Of a stretch of DNA of 64,000 bases, positions 23,769-34,398 are shown one piece after another; the first letter of the stretch is position 1, and every line of letters starts with the position of its first letter. The notes under the pieces are model-generated. The model was not told the DNA's origin and did not search any database. It saw only the letters and a program-made list of their open reading frames with translations. Location: assembly GCF_001659605.2 (NCBI RefSeq), contig NC_035168.2, forward strand, positions 13,331,862 to 13,395,861, in the 5' to 3' direction. The position numbers and the translations under genes are program-made. Source of the DNA: Manihot esculenta. Lineage: Eukaryota > Streptophyta > Magnoliopsida > Malpighiales > Euphorbiaceae.

Positions 23769-23903
23769 GGGAAAATTACTTTTTAGTCCCTGAGGTTTAA
23801 CGTAATTAACACTTCTGTCCCTCTATTTTGACGACCCAACACTTAAGTCCCCCACTTTCTCTTCCGTCCGAATTCGCAGTCCCTCCATCCAAAATGGCCG
23901 TTT
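23769..23903 (+). repeat. MULE left terminal inverted repeat (135 bp)
   Basis: Reverse complement of 29069-29203 with one visible mismatch (an A/G difference near the inner end, in the CCATCC/CCGTCC word). Confidence 0.9.
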
Positions 23904-24245
23904 GGTCAAAGAGTCTGAGGTGAGAAGTGAAATTTTTTACCAAAATTACCCTTAATGAACTTTATAAACCTCTCCCAACGTGAAATCCATCTATCTTCTC
24001 CCTCATTTCTTCTCTTCTCTTTTATTTTCGGCCATTGTTGATTTTCTCCCTTTTTCTCTTTTCCATCTTTATTTTCACTCTTATCTTTCTACTCTCTCAT
24101 ATATTTCTTCTCCCTCATATCTTTTTTATTTCCTTTCAGCCATTGTTGTCTCTTTTTTTTTTTTTTCTCATTTCCATCTTTCTTCTCCCTCACATCTTTT
24201 CGATTTCCTTTCGGCGATTGTTGTGAATCATCACTGGGAAGAATA

Positions 24246-24656
24246 ATGTCTGTATCAAGTGGGTCTGCCAGGTACTGGAATGGAAGATTGAAGAATGTGA
24301 ACTGTAGATGTGGAAAAAGGGCTGGGATAAGGATTTCTGAGTCAGCCGAAAACCCTAATAGGCCATATTATTTTTGCAGAGATAATGTGTGTGGAAGTTT
24401 TCGTGGGTGGTGTGAACCTGTGAATCAAAGTTCAACTCCATCAAGTGGCAGCATTAACGTAGATGAGGGTTGGAAAATGTTAGAGAAGGTAATAGAAGAC
24501 ATTGCAAAGATGAAGAATGATATGAAGAAGATGAAGGAAGAACAAAGAGCTACTAGAAATGAGATTGCAAATATTAGGGGAATTATGTGCCAATTGAGAA
24601 CAATTTATATTGTTTTGATTTTTATTGTAGTTGGAGTAGCAATGAAAGTGATTTGA
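24246..24656 (+). CDS. GRF-type zinc-finger / coiled-coil / membrane-anchor protein carried by the MULE
   Basis: A 136-residue ORF starting at ATG 24246 and ending TGA 24654-24656. Residues 20-56 carry a GRF-type zinc-finger pattern: CRCG at 20-23, then PYYFC at 40-44, Cys49 and a GSFRGW segment. Residues about 73-112 are charged and heptad-like (Lys/Glu/Met-rich), suggesting a coiled coil. Residues about 117-134 are hydrophobic, a likely C-terminal membrane segment. It lies between the left terminal repeat and the 3' end of the transposase, in convergent orientation, the arrangement seen for mudrA/mudrB of maize MuDR. There is no recognisable similarity to mudrB; only the layout is alike. 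The function in transposition is unknown. GRF domains in other proteins bind nucleic acid. Confidence 0.75.
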   Translation: MSVSSGSARYWNGRLKNVNCRCGKRAGIRISESAENPNRPYYFCRDNVCGSFRGWCEPVNQSSTPSSGSINVDEGWKMLEKVIEDIAKMKNDMKKMKEEQRATRNEIANIRGIMCQLRTIYIVLIFIVVGVAMKVI

Positions 24657-25518
24657 AATAATATGTACCAAAAATTTAGATAATAGAAACTACTCTTTTT
24701 TTTGCTGTGAATATATATTTTGAATTTACAGTAGGATGGACTAAAGTGTTTGAATATTTAATTTTATGAGGAAGTTAGTGTTTGAAAAGCTGAACATATG
24801 AGGACTAAAGTGTCTGCAAATTTAAAAATACGAGGATTATAGTGTTTGAATATTTAAATGTATGGGGACTATAGTGTTGTAAACTTTTAGTTAATTAATT
24901 GACAGTATCCTTCACAGATGTATTATTTTGTTATAAAGTACCTATTCACATATAAAAATGTTACAAAAAGGTAGCCAATAAGAAATGTAAACGCATACAC
25001 AAGATGTCCAAAAAACTGGATATTCATTCATATAAAAGCTTGATCATTTGAATGATAACATCAGCCTTATCCTTGTACTGATCAAGTCCATTACATTGCA
25101 AATGAAATTTTTTCCATTACATTACAAAATATATGCAAAAAAAACCACCCGGATATCTGCATATGTACAAAATTTTTTCCATTACATTACATCAGCCTTA
25201 TCCTTGTACTGTTCAAGTCCTATATCTAATTTCTTCAAAGTTGTCCAAAATAGCTTTACAATATCTGCCTATCTGAAATGACCAGGATGTATCCAAAATA
25301 GCTGCACATCAAAAGATCTCAAAACCTGCAAATGAAATCTGTAAAAAAAAAAAAAAAACATCAAAAGCTGCACACTAATTATGTCCAAAAAAATCACATC
25401 AAAAACTCACCAAATCTGTCCAAAAAATTATGTTGCACATCTAATATATCCAAAAAAACATGTTGCACTTCAAAGCTGCACACTAATATATCCAAATCTG
25501 TCCAAAAAAACATACATC
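24657..25518. other. Convergent 3' region between the two MULE genes
   Basis: Noncoding. Contains short repeats of the type TTTGAATATTTAA...GGACTATAGTG (24740-24890) and of TCCAAAAAAACATGTTGCAC (25375-25510). These may be 3' UTR sequence of both genes. Confidence 0.5.
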
Positions 25519-28411
25519 TTAGTTTGCTGATACTTGGCTATGAAGGTCCATTGGTTGGGTAGAATTAATATCAACTGTCTCCTGTCCAGTCTGCCCCATT
25601 TCAAATTGATTTCCCCTGTGACTACTGGTGGACTGCAATCAAAATTAATAGAAATAGTCAAATAAATTATAACAGTAAATGGACATATATGTAAATGAAA
25701 ATAATAATTAGAGAGATATTCTTACCCCACCAGGTGTAACTTGACAGGTTCTTTTATTATGTCCCAACTTGTGACACCTTGTGCAAACCACTGTAGCATT
25801 TCTTGTCCTCTTTGGAGCTGGACCTGCCTCACCATCTTCTCTTCTCCTTGCCTTTTTTGGTCTGCCTGGTTGCCTTTTCAGAGGAGGAGGCTGCATTGGT
25901 GGGTGATCCTCATCTGGTTGCAAATCCCTTTGTGGTATGGGATGTATTGCATGTTGATATACCTTCTTGTATGTAGAAATGGTGAAACATTCATCACAAA
26001 AGTCTTCAATCTCAGCTCTCTTGTATCCTATTGCCCTAGCAGCATGCTTACATGGCAAGCCTGAAATGTCCCACCAACCACATGAACAAGTTCTCCTTTC
26101 AAGTGAAACTGCAAACCTACAAGGACCTTCATGACATTCAAATTCATCATTTCTTCCCGGAATTAACTTCACACATCTACTCTGGTTTATAATTTGCCTC
26201 AACGTCTTCTGAATTCTTGGGGTCACCTTACCTTGCCAAGTTGCTGCCTTCTCATACCTTTCATGGAATCTAAGCATACATTTCTGCCTTACCTTCTCAA
26301 TGATCTGAATAATTGGCAAACCCCTGATATTTCCAATCCAGCTATTAAATGATTCAGTAAAATTGTTGGTGTAGTTGTCACACTTTGCTGTTGTCCAAAA
26401 TGCATGCCTTGACCAATGTGAAAGTGGTATCTTCAGCAACCAATCATGAGGCTTCTGCTCCTTCTTAGGTTTCATATTTTTCATATGCAGCCAAAACTCA
26501 TATCCATGAGTAGCTTTGGCTGCATTCCAGAAGTCCTTCTTTAATGTCAACCCAGGAAACTCCTTCTTGAAATTACTGTATAAGTGTCTACAGCAAAACC
26601 TGTGAGCAGCTGAAGGAAATATATCCTTCATAGCTTCCTTTAATCCCTGCAAAAAAAAAAAATCATTATATAAAGTCTATTGAAATAATTGTGAAAGGAA
26701 TATAATGCAAATAATGAACATATACCTTTTGTCTATCAGACATTATTGTCCACGGTCTGTCATCTGTACCTTGCCCAATACGTGATTCCATGCATTGTAG
26801 AAACCACCTCCAGCTATCTCCACATTCAGATTCAACTACTGCAAAAGCTAGGGGCAACACTCCCCTATTGCCATCCAATATAATAGCACATAGGAATATC
26901 CCACCATAAAGTCCCTTAAGATGACATCCATCCAACCCAAAAAAGGGTCTACATCCATCTATGAATCCTGCTCTAACAGCATCAAACATGATAAACAATC
27001 TCTTGAAGACCCTAAGTTCATTAACATTAACAGGTTCTGCACTTTGAATTTTCACCTCAGTACCAGGATTGAACATTTTCAAGTAGTGTACATACTTGTG
27101 CAATTGTTTGTAAGAGTCTTCATGCAAACCAATATTTTTTTCTTTTGCCTTACATTTGGCTCTATACAACTGCCATATAGGGGGCTCAACACCCCACTTT
27201 TCCTTCAATTCATTTTGCATCAATTCATAACTCATTTCAGGATCAGCTCTCAAACTACTCTTAAGCTTTTCAGCAATCCAAATGCAAGTATGGTTATGAT
27301 TTTGGTTGTCAATTGGTCTTATGCATGTATGCTCATCTTGCAATGTTTTAATCATAAATGTAATCTTGTCAGGTAAAACAGAAGCATGAAATCTCCAAGG
27401 ACAAGTACCATTGTCACATACTGCAGTCACTCTTTTATTATCATTTTTCTTTCTAATTATTGTAAAGCCCCCTTTAACTGCATAGTCCCTAAGTGCATCT
27501 CTAACTGCTTGGACATTATCAAAAACTTGACCAATTTTAAATTGTATTTCTTCTCCTTCTTGACAAGAAAATAGATCTGAGTATAATCCTTTTAAAGGAT
27601 CTTTCCATTTTCTCCGACAACCCTGAACATCTACAGTTTCAGCTTCTTCATCAACACTATCTTCATCTCCACTATGAAAATCAGAAAAAGGGTTGGAATC
27701 ACTTTCAACCATCATTTCATCCTCCATCTCATCCTCTTTACACAATTCATCATTACTACTGCCTTCACTATCAGCACCCATAGAATCAACATCCAGAGAT
27801 TCTGCACCCACACAATCAACACCCACAGAATCTGCATTATTCTCAGCTTCTACATTTTCCTCCTCTCCTTCTATGTTTTCCTCCTCTACTTCTATATTTT
27901 TCTCACTTTCTACACTTTCTCCACCTTCTACATTTTCCTCATCTTCACTATCTCCAGTATTGGGACCCTCAATATTAACTTCATGAAACATACCCTCATT
28001 GCCCCTAACAGAACCTGCATTACTGCAACTACCACTTTCCCTCTCATAATTCCTAACTGGTACATTTTCAACAGCATCAACTTCCTGCTCAATTTCAATA
28101 TAACATACATTTTTCTCTTTTCTATTTCGTTTAGGTATTTCTACATTTAATGCTACTGCCTTAGTTGTAACAGCTAAGGGTATTTCTCGATTTTCCTTGT
28201 AAAGCTCAAATATAAGCATTAAATCAACATCATTCTCTATTGTGAAACCATTACCAGCCTTGATCTCTATAAAATCACTCTTTAAATCCAACAACTCATA
28301 TATGTCAGTCAACAGTCTGATGTAGGAGTACCTGTCAGCCAGCAAATTGTTCATTCTCTCCTCACGCCCTTCATATTTGATTAACAAATTGTACCTCTCA
28401 TATTTATCCAT
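25519..28411 (-). CDS. MULE transposase (3 exons, 906 aa, intact)
   Basis: Minus-strand exons 28411-26726, 26646-25726 and 25632-25519 are separated by introns of 79 and 93 bases with GT-AG ends, and all junctions are in phase 0. Total 907 codons with the stop and no internal stop. Domains in order: PB1-like N-terminal region (about 1-85); long Glu/Asp-rich acidic stretch (about 110-290); MuDR DNA-binding domain (about 305-385); MULE catalytic domain, with the first Asp in GLDGCHLKG (about residue 494) and the second in SDRQKG (about 559); SWIM zinc finger (CSCGWWDISGLPCKH, about 750-765); and a CCHC knuckle (CTRCHKLGHNKRTC, about 852-865). It would cut and join the element ends in the nucleus. 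Exon 3 is inferred from splice sites and continued open frame. Confidence 0.88.
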
Positions 28412-29068
28412 TGCTATCTGCAAAAATAAAAAGGAAATTACAAAATTAATTCCCAAATCATTAAACCCCTAAAATTAATAGTAAACCCTAGAAAAATCAA
28501 TAAATAAAAAATTATTTATTTTAACCCAAAAAATCTAAAAAGTAAAGCAACGAATTTTTCTTCACCATAAAACAAAAGGGATTTTTGTACCTTCGAAGTG
28601 GACCACGCTCCACCTTCGGAATATGGTGGGTTCAGTGCTTTTTGAGAAAATTAAGGAAATGAGAGATAATGGGACCACAGAGAGAGAAGTTTCGATAGAG
28701 AGAGAGACAGAGAGAGCGCGAGAAAGAGAGACAATGGGACCACAGAGAGAGAAGTTTCGATAGAGAGAGATAGAGAGAGCGCGAGAAAGAGAGACAATGG
28801 GACCAGAGAGAGAGAGGGATAAGGCTTCAACAGAGACAGTGAGAGCGCGACAGAGAGGGACAAGTTTCGATTGAGATAAGGGGTTTAGTTTCGACAGAGA
28901 TAGATAACGAGAGCACGAGAGATAGGGACGAAGCCGAGAGAGAGAAGTTTAGACAAAGACAGAGAGAGCGTGAGAGAAAGGGAGATGGAGAAGAAAGAGA
29001 ATAGGGTTTCGTGATTTTGAAATAGAGGAACTTTTTGTGAGGGCTAATTTTGTCAATTCATGTATCCT
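28412..29068 (-). promoter_or_regulatory. MULE transposase leader/promoter with GA-rich repeats
   Basis: Between transposase start and right terminal repeat. Contains a purine-rich tandem repeat of 64-bp period (about 28671-28860, near three units containing GGGACCACAGAGAGAG) and further GAGAGA runs. A TTTTTGCAG acceptor-like site sits 7 bases upstream of the ATG, so a 5' UTR intron is possible. Confidence 0.5.
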
Positions 29069-29203
29069 AAACGGCCATTTTGGACGGAGGGACTGCGAAT
29101 TCGGACGGAAGAGAAAGTGGGGGACTTAAGTGTTGGGTCGTCAAAATAGAGGGACAGAAGTGTTAATTACGTTAAACCTCAGGGACTAAAAAGTAATTTT
29201 CCC
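29069..29203 (-). repeat. MULE right terminal inverted repeat (135 bp)
   Basis: Partner of 23769-23903. Followed by the second AAGAACCAA at 29204-29212. Confidence 0.9.
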
Positions 29204-31820
29204 AAGAACCAATGATAAAACCAACATAACTTGTTATTTGTGTAATCAAAAAGGACATTATGCAAAAGAGTGTCCTGCAAGAAGAAAAATACATGAATTA
29301 GGCTTAGAATTAAAAATAGATAATATAGAACAATTGTTAGAAAAAATTGACCAAATTAAGTTATCTTCTTCAGAATTAGATGATGAGTATAGTAGTGATA
29401 ATTCATCAGATACAATGAATAGTACAGATAGCAACCATAATTGTAAAGGAGAAATTTGTAATTGTACCAATAAAGTAAATGTCTTAACAGAATATCAACA
29501 AGTATTAGAACAAATCGAACAAGTACAAGATTCCAATATTAAACGAAAAATGTTTAAAAAATTAACAAAATTAATTAATGAAGAAATAAGACAAGAAACT
29601 GAACCACCAACTAAGTTTGAAGATATTGAACAAATGTTTAAACAGAAAAAACCCATAACCACAATTTCCTCTATGGATTTGCAATCAGAAATAAAACAAT
29701 TAAAATCAGAAGTTAGACAATTAAAATTAAGATGTAATTATTTAGAACAAAATCAAAAGATGCAACAAAATTTAAATCAAAATCAAAGTGTAGGACAGAG
29801 TTCAGGAAAAAACAAAACTAGGATAGAAGAACTAGTAGACACAGATACAGAAGAAGAACAAACATTAAAATTTAATGATATTACTAGAATTAAATATCAA
29901 AAATGGTATGTAAAAATAAATCTAACAATTAAAGACTTCAAATTAGAAATTATAGCCATGTTAGATTCAGGTGCAGATATGAACTGCATAGACCAAGGAA
30001 TCATACCAAGCAAATACTTTCATAAAACTAAACAAACTCTATCTGCAGCAAATTCGACTAAAGTCAAAATAGATTACAAAATACCTAGTGCACATATTTG
30101 TAACAATGGAATTTGTTTTAAAACCAGTTTCATGTTAATTAAAAATCTCAATACACAAATTATCTTAGGAAATCCATTTTTACAAATGTTATACCCCTTT
30201 ATGGTCACACAATTAGGTTTAGAAACCAATGTATTAGGACAGAATATTATATTTCAATTCATAACACCGATTAATTACCATGATGTTAATTTATTTCAAC
30301 AAGAAAACATAAGTAAAATTAATAATTTAGAAAACCAAATAAAATTTTTAAAGAAAGACTTACATTCTATTAGAATAGAAGAACAGTTAGAAAATCCAAA
30401 CATTAAACAACAAATTAAAACACTTCAAGAACAATTTGAAAAAGACCTATGTTCAGATTTACCAACAACATTTTGGGATAGAAAACAGCACATCGTAACT
30501 TTACCATATGAACCAGACTTTAAAGAACAAGATATACCAACTAAAGCAAGACCTATACAGATGAACCAAGAAATGTTAGAATTCTGCAAAAAAGAAATTC
30601 AAGATCTATTAGCAAAAAAGTTAATTAGACCAAGTAAATCACCATGGTCATGTGCAGCCTTTTATGTAAATAAAAATGCTGAAATAGAAAGAGGTGCACC
30701 TAGATTAGTTATTAATTACAAACCCTTAAATAAAGTTCTAAGATGGATAAGATATCCAATACCAAACAAACAAGATCTGCTAAACAGACTTTACAAAGCA
30801 GAGATTTTTTCAAAATTTGATATGAAATCAGGTTTCTGGCAAGTACAAATAGATGAAAAAGACAAATATAAAACTGCATTTACAGTACCATTTGGACAAT
30901 ATGAGTGGAATATAATGCCATTTGGATTAAAAAATGCACCAAGTGAATTTCAAAAAATTATGAATGACATTTTCACACCATATGATTTTATAATAACCTA
31001 TATAGATGATGTTCTAATATTTAGCCAGAATGTTGATCAACATATTAAACACTTACAAATATTTTACAAAATAATAAAAAGAAATGGACTAGTGTTAAGC
31101 AAATCAAAAATGAAAATATTTCAGACAAAAATTAGATTTTTAGGACATGAAATATATAAAAATACAATAGTACCAATCCAAAGAAGTATAGAGTTTGCTG
31201 ACAAATTTCCTGATGAAATTAAAGATAAAAACCAATTACAAAGATTCTTAGGATCACTAAATTATATCTATGATTTTTACCCGAATTTAAGAATATTTTG
31301 CAAACCATTATATAATAGGTTAAATAAAAATCCTAAACCATGGACAGAAGAACATACGAAAATTATTCAAGAAATTAAAAGATATGTCAAAAAACTACCA
31401 TGTTTAAACATTTGTAACCCTAAGTTTTCTAAAATAGTAGAAACAGACGCATCTAATCAAGTATATGGAGGTATTCTTAAACAAAAAATAAATGATAAAG
31501 ATTATATTATTAGATATTATTCAGGATTTTGGAATCCCACACAAGAAAAATATTCTACCATTAAAAAGGAAATTTTATCAATTGTTTTATGTGTAACAAA
31601 ATTTCAAAGTGATCTATTAAACCAAAAATTTACAATTAGAGTAGATTGTAAGGCAGCTAAAGATGTATTAACCAAGGATGTCAAAAATCTAGTTGCTAAA
31701 CACATTTTTGCTAGATGGCAAGCCTTTTTATCTATATTTGACTTCGAAATAGAACATATTAAAAGCACTGACAATTCTATTGCTGATTTTTTAACCCGAG
31801 AATTTTTGCAGGGACAATGA
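29204..31820 (+). CDS. ORF1 part 2: zinc knuckle, aspartic protease, reverse transcriptase, RNase H (copy C)
   Basis: Open from the MULE border to TGA 31818-31820. Order: CCHC zinc knuckle (from 29232), Glu/Ser-rich linker, coiled-coil-like stretch (about 29680-29780), retropepsin-type protease active site DSGAD (29964-29978), reverse transcriptase with FDMKSGFWQ, MPFGLKNAPSEF and the catalytic YIDD at 30999-31010, then RNase H beginning VETDAS (about 31436) and ending DFLTREF near the stop. These enzymes mature the polyprotein and copy the pregenomic RNA into DNA. Order protease-RT-RNase H with no integrase is pararetroviral. All catalytic motifs are present, but the ORF has no start of its own here, being cut off by the MULE from its 5' half. 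Confidence 0.88.
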
Positions 31821-33181
31821 CGGACAAAGGAAAGGAGCCTGAAAAGATCTCTTTAAGATCTCAAACAAATATTCCTAAAACAAATCTGACAAATGCAAAA
31901 TTATTTACTTCTGGACAAACTTCTATTGCTAGACCAATATACACCAGTACTTCAAGCATTATGCATAGACCAATGAGTCCAATCTCTAGTGCTTTAATTG
32001 TTCAACCAACCTACCCAAGGCCTAGGTCGCCAAGGCCCCATTTTGTTTCACTAAACAAATTCAGTCCACTCAATCCACTAAAGACTCCTCCTGACCTCAT
32101 AACTCCCTCTACTTTCAAACAAGCAGTTACAGGATCTTCTTCATCTAATCCAAGCCCAACAATGTCCCAAGACCAATCCCAGACAGATTACAAGTACAAA
32201 ACCATTGAAGATTATATTCTCACCATTGAACCTGAGTATTGGGCTCAGAATCCTAATCTTAATGAATACCAACTTTGTGATACTATCTTTCCTAAAACTC
32301 ACTTTTATATACCAGATAATTTCCATAAATCTCAACAATTTTATGAAGCCATTCTAGTCAATACCAATTCTCTTATTATCTATAACAATTTTGATCCCCA
32401 AATCCCAAATAAATTAAGATATTGTAAGATAAGAATATTAAAAATATGGACTCTCACAGATTGGGGACAAGAGCCCCATAAAACCAGAGAAATGGTAATG
32501 ACAAATGGACAAATGAGACAAAATATCAAATACAATTATTATGATTACCAAATTGCTTGGGAAAGAACTTTCCTAAAGCAAAACGACCAATTATCAGTTT
32601 CTTTCTTTTTCTTTTTTGCAGATACTTTCACATATCCATTACCATATTGGTTCCATCAATGGTGGAACAAATTTGGAATAAATGAAAAAATAATTCCTGA
32701 CCAAGTTAAGATAGCAAAAACCCAATTTTTTGAGCAAAACCAATTACCTGATACAATTATATATTCACCCCAATGGGCTATTTATTGCCACTATTTCCAT
32801 ATCCCGTGGATCCTCATGATAGAATATCAAATAAAAGACCAAACTCTTGACAATTTCCAGATCCCAATTTTGATCCGCAGATATAAAATTAAATGGTGGA
32901 ATAAAACCAATTTGCAGGCCTGCGGCCCACAAGCCATAGAACAATTCTTCCTTGACCATCCACAATACAGCAAGACTCCAAGCCCATCTACCATAACCAA
33001 ACATGAGATTTTCTTAGCCCGAAAACAACAGTTACTGGCACAAATGGCAGCTTGTACCTCAGAAAAAGAATATGACAAATTACTAGAAGAACTCAAAGAA
33101 ACCAGAAGCTCAACAGCATCACCATCACCAATTGATCTTGCAGACGACAATGATGATTTCTTTACACAAGCAAAAATGTAG
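31817..33181 (+). CDS. ORF2, intact (copy C, 454 aa, unknown function)
   Basis: Begins at an ATG that overlaps the ORF1 stop as ATGA, which suggests translation by stop-restart coupling. Residues 1-120 are Ser/Thr/Pro-rich with a PRPRSPRP run. Residues about 130-370 are rich in Trp, Tyr and Phe and contain segments conserved in all three copies (EPEYWAQNPNLN, YYDYQ-AWERTFLKQND, YWFHQWW, IYCHYFHIPWILMIEYQIKD). The C-terminus is acidic (PIDLADDNDDFFTQ). I recognise no enzyme motif. Florendoviruses are known to carry an ORF2 of unknown function at this place, and this one fits by position. Confidence 0.8.
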   Translation: MTDKGKEPEKISLRSQTNIPKTNLTNAKLFTSGQTSIARPIYTSTSSIMHRPMSPISSALIVQPTYPRPRSPRPHFVSLNKFSPLNPLKTPPDLITPSTFKQAVTGSSSSNPSPTMSQDQSQTDYKYKTIEDYILTIEPEYWAQNPNLNEYQLCDTIFPKTHFYIPDNFHKSQQFYEAILVNTNSLIIYNNFDPQIPNKLRYCKIRILKIWTLTDWGQEPHKTREMVMTNGQMRQNIKYNYYDYQIAWERTFLKQNDQLSVSFFFFFADTFTYPLPYWFHQWWNKFGINEKIIPDQVKIAKTQFFEQNQLPDTIIYSPQWAIYCHYFHIPWILMIEYQIKDQTLDNFQIPILIRRYKIKWWNKTNLQACGPQAIEQFFLDHPQYSKTPSPSTITKHEIFLARKQQLLAQMAACTSEKEYDKLLEELKETRSSTASPSPIDLADDNDDFFTQAKM

Positions 33182-33243
33182 GACCCACCATAAGCCTACA
33201 CGCTGACAAGCAGCAGATAAGTATTAAACAAAGACAAAAACAA

Positions 33244-33466
33244 TGATGTAAGCAATGACGTCACCCAGACAAATGGCCGACACCGACACAGACATAGGGA
33301 CCCACCATCCACTCAAAGATCACGGATTGCAAAAAGACAAATGACTCATCTCGCATAAGGATCTAGTGGCAGACATCGACACAGACATAGGGACCCACCA
33401 TCCACTCAAAGGTCACGGACCGCTAAACCAAATTGGAGAATTGCTTGACATCCGCAGCTATAAATA
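33244..33466 (+). promoter_or_regulatory. Pararetroviral promoter with as-1-like element, 52-bp enhancer repeat and TATA (copy C)
   Basis: At 33244-33263 two TGA(C/T)G-type half sites are spaced as in the as-1 element of the CaMV 35S promoter (TGATG...TGACGTCA). A 52-bp sequence (33279-33330) is repeated at 33372-33423 with few changes. A TGACTCA lies between them. The TATA box TATAAATA is at 33459-33466. The region follows the ORF2 stop directly. Confidence 0.7.
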
Positions 33467-33746
33467 TAGAAGGCCAGACCATTTGCGAAAAACACCGAAA
33501 TTTCACCAAGAAATTCTCTCTCAAATCTCTTTATGTATTCAATGCTTAGCTTAGTTTCTTTTTCAACAAATTGTAAGGAAACCGCTGTTTACTACAATGC
33601 GATTGTAGCAGTATTATTTTAAAGTATTTTGTATCAAGTAAGTTGTATTTGTATTTTGTATTAATAATATTTGTATTATACAATTGATACTGTGTAAGTC
33701 CGTGTTGACGGCAAACTATTCTCTCTTTCTCCGTTTACCATTCTGA

Positions 33747-33771
33747 GTTAACTCTGGGAATCCAGGTTAAC
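33747..33771 (+). promoter_or_regulatory. Conserved leader stem-loop (copy C)
   Basis: Outer stem GTTAAC/GTTAAC (6 bp), 1-nt bulge, inner stem CTGG/CCAG (4 bp), GAAT loop. Followed in all copies by a TGCAGGAACC word and, about 50 bases later, by the block AAGTATGCTCTGTGGTTGC and a CACATCAGAAATT word. Confidence 0.55.
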
Positions 33772-34030
33772 GTTGCAGGAACCTTGAACCAAATTAAAAT
33801 TTGCATATCATGATAAGTATGCTCTGTGGTTGCGGTTTATACCGATCTTCCACATCAGAAATTGCGTTGATCATTTGAAAATTAATAATAACTGTTAGAC
33901 CATGTTTATCATTTTATTTGATACTATTGAAACAGAAAATGGTTATATTCTTAAATATTATATTTCAACAAGAACTGAATATCTTATTGCATATTGCTTT
34001 TATGAGTATATTAATTAAAGTATTAACACC

Positions 34031-34264
34031 ATGAGATTTATCACATCTGCACTAGAAAATTTAAGTTTAATAGATTTAACCAATAAAAATGAAGTAGAAT
34101 GTTTTAAGAGATATTTAATTAGACAAGGATCTTATGTCATGGATTGGCATGTATCAAACCATAATAATGAATTCTGTGATTGTAGAGAAACACAAAGAAC
34201 ATTAGAGTTATTTAATTGTATGATCATGTACTTAGACATATTATTAAGAAATAATAATTTTTAA
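34031..34264 (+). CDS. Small leader ORF of the pararetrovirus, copy C (77 aa, unknown function)
   Basis: ATG at 34031, stop TAA at 34262-34264. Homologous to 207-437 (minus) of copy A, with 54 of 76 aligned residues identical and a single codon insertion, so the frame is kept. Conserved parts are the first 19 residues apart from position 5, the C(D)CRE motif with nearby His/Asn, and the RTLELFN segment. It lies in the pregenomic RNA leader, downstream of the stem-loop and 233 bases before the primer site. No known family recognised. Acting as a small viral accessory protein or as a translation-regulating upstream ORF are both possible. Confidence 0.65.
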   Translation: MRFITSALENLSLIDLTNKNEVECFKRYLIRQGSYVMDWHVSNHNNEFCDCRETQRTLELFNCMIMYLDILLRNNNF

Positions 34265-34398
34265 ACATGTATATTACCATGTATTTATTTTTATACTTAT
34301 CTGGGATGATGTATGTATGGACCATTGTATGTATACTTTATGAATTCTGTTTCAATTATTGGTATTTTGCTGACAATGACCTCTAGAATATTATTATT

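Larger units (their letters stand above)
23769..29203. mobile_element. Autonomous Mutator-like element (MULE) inside viral ORF1
   Basis: A 5,435-bp element starting GGGAAAATTAC and ending in its complement. It has 135-bp terminal inverted repeats (23769-23903 and 29069-29203) that differ at a single position by eye, and a perfect 9-bp target duplication. Inside are a full MULE transposase gene on the minus strand and a small GRF zinc-finger gene on the plus strand, convergent. Near-identical ends and an intact transposase point to a recent insertion, younger than the viral copy. The two TSD copies leave the flanking viral frame in register. Confidence 0.93.

Noticed and set aside
23769..23903. 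LTR of a retrotransposon
   Set aside because: The matching copy is inverted, the target duplication is 9 bp and the enzyme is a MULE transposase.
26921..28150. Plus-strand ORFs opposite the MULE transposase
   Set aside because: Antisense shadows of the transposase acidic and DNA-binding parts.
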